Source: Bacillota bacterium
GTDB taxonomy: Bacteria > Bacillota > Dethiobacteria > Dethiobacterales > Dethiobacteraceae
NCBI GenBank assembly: GCA_012522075.1
Contig: JAAYLG010000044.1
Span: 1-40,811, forward strand
Direction of reading: 5' to 3'
DNA: 40,811 bases
Each line of letters begins with the position of its first letter. The stretch's first letter is position 1. Positions 35,213 to 40,811 of this stretch are shown here, in pieces. The notes under the pieces are model-generated. The model was given only the letters and a program-made list of their open reading frames with translations, made no database searches and had not been told where the DNA came from. Position numbers and translations under genes: made by a program.

Positions 35213-36781
35213 CTACTCTTCGCTTAACCATGCTCGGATCAGGAAAGCGGCCGTCTCCGGCTCCTTTTCCGCCAGCTGCCGCACGCGCTTGCGGAGGCGG
35301 CTTTCTGCGCTGGTGGCTTCTATGGCAACCAAATCTTCCTCCTCTTCTTCCGCCGGAGCAGGAACCTGCGGCACTTCTACCGGCTCGCCCTCCAAAGCAC
35401 GCCTCCGCCTGTCGGTCAGTAAACGCAAGCCAAAAATCAACACCAAAATGGCGGCCAAAGCATACGCACCCATGGTAATATACTCCCTGATACGTTCTCT
35501 TTGCTCGGCGGCGGCAAATTCTCTCTCCGCTTCTTCCGCCAGGGAAGTATCAAAATCCATCCCCGAGACGCTGATACTGTCACCGCGCTCTTCCTGGTAG
35601 CCGATCGCCGCCGCCACCGTCTGTTCAATCTGCTCGATTTGCTCCAGTTTCAACTGTCCCGTTTTCGTGTTGAGAACAACGGCTGTATGTAAACGTTGCA
35701 GGCGTCCCGGTGCTAAAATTTGCTTTTCCGTCGTTTCGTTCAGTTCATAATTTGTCGTTTCATCAGTGCGCTCGTAATTCACTTCCCCCTGCGCACTGCC
35801 AATAATATAACCGGGAATATTGCTGTCAGTGCCCGCTTCGCCGGGCTGCAGTCCCCCGCCGCTGCTTTCCCAGGTTTCCCTGGTTATTGTCTGGCTGCGG
35901 GGCACGCCTTCCGTACCGAAAGTAATCATGGTTGTTTCCTGCGAATCAAAATCAAGTTCGGCAGTTACCATGGCAATGGACTGGCCCGGCCCCAGCACCC
36001 TGTCCAAGAGGCGCTGCAGCCGTCTCTCCAGTTCAGCTTCAAACTCCCGGCGCACGGCAAACTGCTTGCTTGTGGCATCTGCCGCCTGTCCGGCAGGATC
36101 GCCGAGGCTGACATCGCTCAGGAGGTTGCCCCTGGTGTCGACAATTGTCACATCTTCAAATTTCAGGTTTTCCACACTGCCGGCCACCAGTTGCATAATC
36201 CCCCGCACCTCTGCCGGATCCAAAACAGCATACGGCTTCAACTTCAGGACAATGGAAGCGGACGGGGAGGCAGAATCCCGTATAAACAAACTGGTCTCCG
36301 GCAGCGCCAAATGGACCCGGGCCTGCTCCACTTCCTCAAGCTGTACTATTGTCCGCCGCAATTCTTCCTGCAGTGCCCGCTGGTAGTCCATGCGCTGGCT
36401 GAAATCAGTCACACCCAATTTCGTCTGGTCAAAAAGTTCAAAACCTGCACTGTTGCCAAGCAGTACACCTTCACTGGCCAGCTGAATTCTTAATTCGTAA
36501 ACCCGGTCTTCCGGGACAAGAATGCTGCGTCCTTCCTGGCCCAGTTTATAGGCAACACCCATGTCCTGCAGCTTCTTGCAGATCCTGCCCGCATCCTCCG
36601 GCTCGAGGTCGGCAAAGAGCGGCGCAAACTTGGGTCGGAAAAGTGCCTGTCCCACAAATATCAACATTAAAAGCACGGCAACAATGAGCAACACCGCAGC
36701 AATTTTACGCTGCATGCTCATCTGCCCGATTCTCTCCTGCCATTGCTGCCAGATGCCCGGGGAGTGGCTCGCTTCCGCCAC
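35213..36781 (-). CDS. fliF: Flagellar MS-ring protein FliF
   Basis: FAPLFADLEPEDAGRICKKLQDMGVAYKLGQEGRSILVPEDRVYELRIQLASEGV; ALPETSLFIRDSASPSASIVLKLKP. Confidence 0.98.
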   Translation of the reverse strand: MAEASHSPGIWQQWQERIGQMSMQRKIAAVLLIVAVLLMLIFVGQALFRPKFAPLFADLEPEDAGRICKKLQDMGVAYKLGQEGRSILVPEDRVYELRIQLASEGVLLGNSAGFELFDQTKLGVTDFSQRMDYQRALQEELRRTIVQLEEVEQARVHLALPETSLFIRDSASPSASIVLKLKPYAVLDPAEVRGIMQLVAGSVENLKFEDVTIVDTRGNLLSDVSLGDPAGQAADATSKQFAVRREFEAELERRLQRLLDRVLGPGQSIAMVTAELDFDSQETTMITFGTEGVPRSQTITRETWESSGGGLQPGEAGTDSNIPGYIIGSAQGEVNYERTDETTNYELNETTEKQILAPGRLQRLHTAVVLNTKTGQLKLEQIEQIEQTVAAAIGYQEERGDSISVSGMDFDTSLAEEAEREFAAAEQRERIREYITMGAYALAAILVLIFGLRLLTDRRRRALEGEPVEVPQVPAPAEEEEEDLVAIEATSAESRLRKRVRQLAEKEPETAAFLIRAWLSEE

Positions 36782-36823
36782 GGTCCTTCACCCCCTGAGA
36801 AAAATTACTTCGATCTGCTCACT

Positions 36824-37123
36824 TTAAATTTGCATGCGTGCTATTTCCTGATACGCTTCAATTACTTTGTTTAGTATCTGGACTGTTAACTGCATGGCAA
36901 GCATGGCCTGCTCCACGGCAATCATCACCTGGTGTACATCTTCCGCCTGTCCGTTTGCCAGCTGCAGTGTTGCTTCGTCCGCTTTGAGCTGCAGCTTGTT
37001 TACCTCGCTGAGAGCATCTTTCAGCATCCGGGCAAAACCGCCGTCCTCCGGCCGCACTTTTTCCTGCACTTGCGCTTGCTGCCAGGCAACCGGTATATAA
37101 GGGTTAAGAGCTTCCATTTTCAT
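36824..37123 (-). CDS. fliE: Hook-basal body protein FliE
   Basis: FARMLKDALSEVNKLQLKADEATLQLANGQAEDVHQVMIAVEQAMLAMQLTVQILNKVIEAYQEIARMQI. Confidence 0.96.
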   Translation of the reverse strand: MKMEALNPYIPVAWQQAQVQEKVRPEDGGFARMLKDALSEVNKLQLKADEATLQLANGQAEDVHQVMIAVEQAMLAMQLTVQILNKVIEAYQEIARMQI

Positions 37124-37133
37124 CTCTTCTCAC

Positions 37134-37544
37134 CTACCCCCTGCCGATTTCCAACGCTTTCAGAAACATGCTCTTGGCTGCATTTAAGGCGGTAACATTG
37201 GCTTCGTACGACCTGCTGGCAGTAATCATATCCACCATTTCCTGCAGGATATCCACATTGGGATAGGCTACATATCCGTCCTCATTGGCATCAGGATGCT
37301 GCGGGTCATATTCCAGTCGCCCTTCAGTCCTGTCGACTGTAATGGCGGCTACTTTTACACCTCTCCCGGCACGGCCCGCCCGGTCCAGTACTTCGGCAAA
37401 GACGGCGCTTTTGCGTCGGTAGGGGCCGCCCTCCGCCGTCCTTGTTGTCCGGGCATTGGCAATATTGCCGGCAATCAAGTCAAGCCTAAGCCTTTCCGCC
37501 GTCAGGCCGGAGGCAGATGTCAGCATGGCTGAAAACAGAGACAT
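37134..37544 (-). CDS. flgC: Basal-body rod protein FlgC
   Basis: [88 protein letters not shown]. Confidence 0.97.
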   Translation of the reverse strand: MSLFSAMLTSASGLTAERLRLDLIAGNIANARTTRTAEGGPYRRKSAVFAEVLDRAGRAGRGVKVAAITVDRTEGRLEYDPQHPDANEDGYVAYPNVDILQEMVDMITASRSYEANVTALNAAKSMFLKALEIGRG

Positions 37545-37547
37545 TTG

Positions 37548-37949
37548 TCAGCCCCTCCCTTCAGTAATTACATATCTTAAGAGGCCAAAACGCCTGCTTA
37601 AAACATCAGCTGCCGCATTGTAGTGCAGCTGGTTCATAGCCAGGAGCACCATTTCCCGGTCCACATCCACATTGTTGCCGTCCGTCCGCATAGTGCTGCT
37701 CGTGTCGTTCACCACGCGGTAAGCTTTCTCTTCAGCCTGTTTGCGCGCCAGGTGTTTTTTGTTTGTCCTGGCCAGCGGCAGCTCGGCTCCCGCCCGCCTA
37801 AGCTCCTCGGCAAAAACAACTTCCCGGCGTTTAAAGCGGGGCGTATTCACATTGGCCAGATTATGTGCATATACGCGCTGCTTTTCCGCAGCCGCATCCA
37901 GGGTTTGCTGCAAACGCAGCACACCAGTGTCCGCCCACAACCCGTACAT
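37548..37949 (-). CDS. flgB: Basal-body rod protein FlgB
   Basis: QQTLDAAAEKQRVYAHNLANVNTPRFKRREVVFAEELR; DGNNVDVDREMVLLAMNQLHYNAAADVLSRRFGLLRYVI. Confidence 0.96.
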   Translation of the reverse strand: MYGLWADTGVLRLQQTLDAAAEKQRVYAHNLANVNTPRFKRREVVFAEELRRAGAELPLARTNKKHLARKQAEEKAYRVVNDTSSTMRTDGNNVDVDREMVLLAMNQLHYNAAADVLSRRFGLLRYVITEGRG

Positions 37950-37984
37950 GTCCTCACCTCTTCCACGTATTCCCTAAAACAAGC

Positions 37985-38010
37985 AAAAAACTCCAGGTGT
38001 CGGCCTAGAG
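37985..38010 (-). terminator. Expression-platform terminator of the c-di-GMP-I riboswitch
   Basis: Minus strand CTCTAGG-CCGACA-CCTGGAG-TTTTTTGCTTGTTTT between aptamer and flgB SD. Confidence 0.85.
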
Positions 38011-38016
38011 TGAATT

Positions 38017-38112
38017 TAGGACCGGCAACCCAGCCGCCATAACCGTTTTGGTTTTAGGCCTGTGGCTTTGCGTCCCTGCCTTTCGGCAGGTTTGCCCTTG
38101 AACATCCTTGTT
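38017..38112 (-). promoter_or_regulatory. c-di-GMP-I (GEMM) riboswitch aptamer upstream of the flgB operon
   Basis: Minus strand AAGGGCAAACCTGCCGAAAGGCAGGGACGCAAAGCCACAGGCCTAAAACCAAAACGGTTATGGCGGCTGGGTTGCCGG; matches GEMM conserved GGGCAAAC, GAAA-capped P2, GGGACGCAAAGCC, GGCCTAAA and GGGTTGCCG blocks. Confidence 0.95.
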
Positions 38113-38252
38113 TTCAATTTTAGCTGCCGGTTTCCATCCGGCAGAAACCATGCGACAACTTTCCTATTTTTCCAACGTTTCTCAACAGCTTTAGCAACAA
38201 TATTCGCTAAAATTTGTGAATTTCCTGCTTAATTTTCAAACAAATTAAAAAA

Positions 38253-38272
38253 AAGTTAGTAAACACTAACTT
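38253..38272 (-). terminator. Intrinsic terminator (second of a tandem pair) upstream of the flgB leader
   Basis: Minus strand AAGTTAGT-GTTT-ACTAACTTTTTTTT, perfect 8-bp stem + T-run. Confidence 0.75.
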
Positions 38273-38288
38273 ACTGCAAGAATTTTTA

Positions 38289-38324
38289 CAAAAAAAGGCG
38301 GATGGAATATTTCCCCAGCCGCCT
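38289..38324 (-). terminator. Intrinsic terminator after the minus-strand flaG-like gene
   Basis: Minus strand AGGCGGcTGGGGAAATATTCCAtCCGCCTTTTTTT overlapping the TAG stop. Confidence 0.85.
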
Positions 38325-38682
38325 ATAAATAATAATCGAGCAAAAACCCTACATTCTGCACAGCGTCAAGCAGCGAATCTGCCTTGGCGAACGGCAGCCG
38401 GGCAATAAGCTTGCCCGAGCTTTTTTCCTTCACCACAATCACTTCCGGGTCCGCTTCATCCGTCAGAAAAAGCAGATCAAGCCCCTGTCCTTCAACAGCT
38501 GCATTCAGCTTTTTTACCAGCGCCGCCGCTTGTCTGCCGCCGCGCTTTTTTTCTTTTTCCCTTTCCCGTTCCCCACCGGTGGCAATGACCACCTGGTCCG
38601 TTTCCTGGACTGACTTCTGCTGCACTTTTTCCTGGATGCGGTTGATGATAACCGGGTCTACGCCTTGAACACGCATAAGCAT
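38323..38682 (-). CDS. FlaG-like protein (divergent paralog) with charged linker
   Basis: ALVKKLNAAVEGQGLDLLFLTDEADPEVIVVKEKSSGKLIARLPFAKADSLLDAVQNVGFLLDYYL resembles the FlaG C-terminal domain; preceded by a sigma28-like promoter. Confidence 0.65.
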   Translation of the reverse strand: MLMRVQGVDPVIINRIQEKVQQKSVQETDQVVIATGGEREREKEKKRGGRQAAALVKKLNAAVEGQGLDLLFLTDEADPEVIVVKEKSSGKLIARLPFAKADSLLDAVQNVGFLLDYYL

Positions 38683-38722
38683 CTACTCCTGCAAAAAAGC
38701 GACACATCGCCGTGATATTATT

Positions 38723-38750
38723 TTATCGGCAAAAATGCAATCCTGCTTTA
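38723..38750 (-). promoter_or_regulatory. sigma28 (SigD)-type promoter for the minus-strand flaG-like gene
   Basis: Minus strand TAAA-N16-GCCGATAA. Confidence 0.75.
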
Positions 38751-38774
38751 CCGTCGCCGGCCGCAAATTCCTGC

Positions 38775-38801
38775 TAAAGTTTTGCCCGCATCGTCCGAAT
38801 A
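38775..38801 (+). promoter_or_regulatory. sigma28 (SigD)-type promoter for flaG-fliS
   Basis: TAAAGTTT-N11-TCCGAATA, upstream of flaG. Confidence 0.65.
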
Positions 38802-38835
38802 AAAGAATAAGAAGCCAAAGAACCGAGGTGAGAGG

Positions 38836-39180
38836 ATGAGAGTTGAGCCGAATATCAGCTACCGTGGTTATGAAGACAGGCCGGTTGTGCAGCCCCGTGA
38901 CATACGAATACAATCCTTGCCCGAACAAAAGCCCCGGCCGGAAAATTCACAATACTCGCCGCAGGAAATCGAAAAAGCAATCGGACAGGTAAACAAAACT
39001 ATCGAAGCTTTCAATATCGGCATCCGCTTTAAACTGCATGAAGGTGCAGGCCGTTTTATGCTGCAGGTGATTGACCTGGAGCGCAATGAAGTCATTAAGG
39101 AAATCCCACCCCAGAAGCTCCTGGACCTGGCGGCCGGCATCAGGGAAATGATCGGTTTGCTGCTGGACGAGAAAAAATAG
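38836..39180 (+). CDS. flaG: FlaG-family flagellar protein
   Basis: VNKTIEAFNIGIRFKLHEGAGRFMLQVIDLERNEVIKEIPPQKLLDLAAGIREMIGLLLDEKK; SD GAGGTGAGAGG. Confidence 0.95.
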   Translation: MRVEPNISYRGYEDRPVVQPRDIRIQSLPEQKPRPENSQYSPQEIEKAIGQVNKTIEAFNIGIRFKLHEGAGRFMLQVIDLERNEVIKEIPPQKLLDLAAGIREMIGLLLDEKK

Positions 39181-39196
39181 TAACAGGAGGGGAAGC

Positions 39197-39565
39197 ATGC
39201 TGACAAATCCATACCAGGCTTACCAACAAAGTATGGTAGGGACGGTTTCACCGGAACAGCTTGTACTCATGCTTTACAACGGTGCACTTCGTTTCCTGAA
39301 ACAGGCGCAAAAAGGCATGAAGCAACATAACATCGAGCAGACACACACCAACCTCATCAAGGCACAGAACATCATTAGCGAACTGATGATGAATCTGGAC
39401 ATGAGCCAAGGCCAAATAGCGGCAAACCTGCATGCCCTGTATGATTACATGCACCGGCGCCTGCTTGATGCCAATATAAAAAAGGATATGGCACCGCTGG
39501 AAGAAGTGGCGGGCATGCTTACAGAACTGCGCGATACCTGGAAAACTGCCTGCCGCCTGAAATAA
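39197..39565 (+). CDS. fliS: Flagellin export chaperone FliS
   Basis: NPYQAYQQSMVGTVSPEQLVLMLYNGALRFLKQAQKGMKQHNIEQTHTNLIKAQNIISELMMNLDMSQGQIAANLHALYDYMHRRLLDAN. Confidence 0.97.
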   Translation: MLTNPYQAYQQSMVGTVSPEQLVLMLYNGALRFLKQAQKGMKQHNIEQTHTNLIKAQNIISELMMNLDMSQGQIAANLHALYDYMHRRLLDANIKKDMAPLEEVAGMLTELRDTWKTACRLK

Positions 39566-39576
39566 AAAACACGCAC

Positions 39577-39601
39577 GATGGCCCTGCGCCATCTTTTTTT
39601 G
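39577..39601 (+). terminator. Intrinsic terminator after fliS
   Basis: GATGGC-CCTGC-GCCATC-TTTTTTTG. Confidence 0.8.
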
Positions 39602-39609
39602 TTTCCGCC

Positions 39610-39636
39610 TAAAGAAAAGGTTGATACGGCCGATAA
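39610..39636 (+). promoter_or_regulatory. sigma28 (SigD)-type promoter for flgN-flgK
   Basis: TAAA-N15-GCCGATAA, consensus spacing and -10. Confidence 0.85.
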
Positions 39637-39663
39637 AACGGTTAGAAAGGCGAAAGCGGAGGG

Positions 39664-40110
39664 ATGATAATGCAGCAACAGCTAACAGGCATCTTGCAAA
39701 AAGAATGCAGCCTGCTTGGGGAGCTCAAACAAAGCCTCTTGGCCGAACGGCAGGCGCTGCTGGAACGCAACGCCGAGCAGCTACACACCCTCTGCAACAG
39801 GAAAACTGAACTGGAAAAATCACTGCAGCAGCTGGAAGCGGAGCGCCTCCTGCTCACAGGACAGCGCAGCCTCAAGGAACTTGCCCAAGATCTTGAACAG
39901 GCCGAACTGCTGGAGCTTGGCGAGAAGCTAAAAACGCTGCTGCGGGAAAACCGAAAACTGCAACAGGCAAACCTGCTCTTAATCAAATGTGAACTGGCCG
40001 TCTGGGAACACGTACAAAACGTTCTTTCCCCCAAGGCCAAGTCCTATACAGCCACAGGCAGTCTGGAAAAAGGAAACACGGAACACGGGCTTATTGCCCA
40101 CCGCGCTTAA
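39664..40110 (+). CDS. flgN: FlgN-like flagellar export chaperone
   Basis: LTGILQKECSLLGELKQSLLAERQALLERNAEQLHTLCNRKTELEKSLQQLEAER...; immediately upstream of flgK. The ATG at 39670 may be the true start. Confidence 0.85.
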   Translation: MIMQQQLTGILQKECSLLGELKQSLLAERQALLERNAEQLHTLCNRKTELEKSLQQLEAERLLLTGQRSLKELAQDLEQAELLELGEKLKTLLRENRKLQQANLLLIKCELAVWEHVQNVLSPKAKSYTATGSLEKGNTEHGLIAHRA

Positions 40111-40131
40111 ATGCCCATAAGGAGGAATACC

Positions 40132-40811
40132 ATGTCCACTTTCTTTGGTTTAAATATTGCCCGCCTTGGGATGCAGGCACAACTGAAAGCACTGGAAGTT
40201 ACCTCACACAATATTGCCAATGCCAACACTCCCGGTTTCAGCCGCCAAACGGCCCATATGATTCCGACCGCGGGCGTCTCTTACGCTAAAAAAGGAATGC
40301 TGGGCAGCGGCGTTATAGTGGATGAAATCAAAAGAATCCGCGATTCTTTCCTGGACAGGCAGGTCCGCCATGAAATGCAGACGCTGGGCCAGTGGCAAGC
40401 GCGCAGCTCTTATTTAAGCCAAGTTGAGCAGGTCTTCCTCGAGCCTTCGGAAAGCGGCCTCAATTCCGTCATCAGCACCTTTTTTGACAGCTGGCAGGAA
40501 TTAAGCCTGAACCCGGAAAGCTCTTCCGCCCGCTCGGCCCTCATTGAAAATGCCAACTTCCTGCTTAATTCCATCAAACACACTTACAACAGCCTTACTA
40601 CCATCCGCGATGACATTACAGTCAATATTGAACTGAAAGTCAGCGAAATCAACAGTCTTGCCCGGCAGATCAGCGACCTGAACCAGCAAATTGTCCGCCT
40701 CTCTGCCCGCAATGACCACCCCAACGACCTGATGGACCGTCGTGATCTGCTCATAGAACAGCTTGCCAAAATCATCAATTTTTCCACCATAGAAAACCCC
40801 AACGGCAGTAT
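40132..40811 (+). CDS. flgK: Flagellar hook-associated protein FlgK (3' truncated by window end)
   Basis: GGAGG SD; MSTFFGLNIARLGMQAQLKALEVTSHNIANANTPGFSRQTAHM... open to the window end; absent from the ORF track because no stop is in the window. Confidence 0.95.
   Translation, partial: MSTFFGLNIARLGMQAQLKALEVTSHNIANANTPGFSRQTAHMIPTAGVSYAKKGMLGSGVIVDEIKRIRDSFLDRQVRHEMQTLGQWQARSSYLSQVEQVFLEPSESGLNSVISTFFDSWQELSLNPESSSARSALIENANFLLNSIKHTYNSLTTIRDDITVNIELKVSEINSLARQISDLNQQIVRLSARNDHPNDLMDRRDLLIEQLAKIINFSTIENPNGS

Overview
The window is dominated by one very large minus-strand flagellar/motility operon of a Firmicutes (Clostridia-like) bacterium. Gene order, read from high to low coordinates, is flgB flgC fliE fliF fliG fliH fliI fliJ fliK flgD (TIGR02530-like) flgE motA motB fliL fliN-like fliO fliP fliQ fliR flhB flhA flhF flhG pilZ sigD orf(SwrB position) flgF/G-like flgG fapA | fliM fliN fliY cheY. 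It starts just downstream of a clear c-di-GMP-I (GEMM) riboswitch with a visible terminator (about 37985-38112) and ends at an intrinsic terminator after cheY (about 9373-9393). To the right are a sigma28-type flaG paralog (minus) and plus-strand class-III genes flaG-fliS and flgN-flgK (flgK truncated by the window end), with three eye-visible sigma28-like promoters. To the left are an ACT-domain gene, iorA-iorB (indolepyruvate:ferredoxin oxidoreductase), and a five-gene Dlt-like surface acylation cassette: adenylation enzyme, GNAT, carrier protein, MBOAT, and an SGNH-polysaccharide deacetylase fusion. The points most worth follow-up are: (1) the Dlt-like cassette with its GNAT and its SGNH::CE4 fusion; (2) flhB, which has no ATG/GTG/TTG start and lies in the -1 frame after a T6 run directly at the fliR stop, suggesting a recoded FliR-FlhB fusion, a CTG start or a homopolymer error; (3) an NPTE instead of NPTH autocleavage motif in FlhB; (4) the riboswitch, whose aptamer and terminator share a complementary GGCCTA/TAGGCC pair; (5) a rearranged switch-complex gene set with three FliN/SpoA proteins and an enlarged FliY. 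No rRNA, tRNA, CRISPR array or mobile element was recognised. All family calls were made by eye from the translated ORFs; no database search was run.
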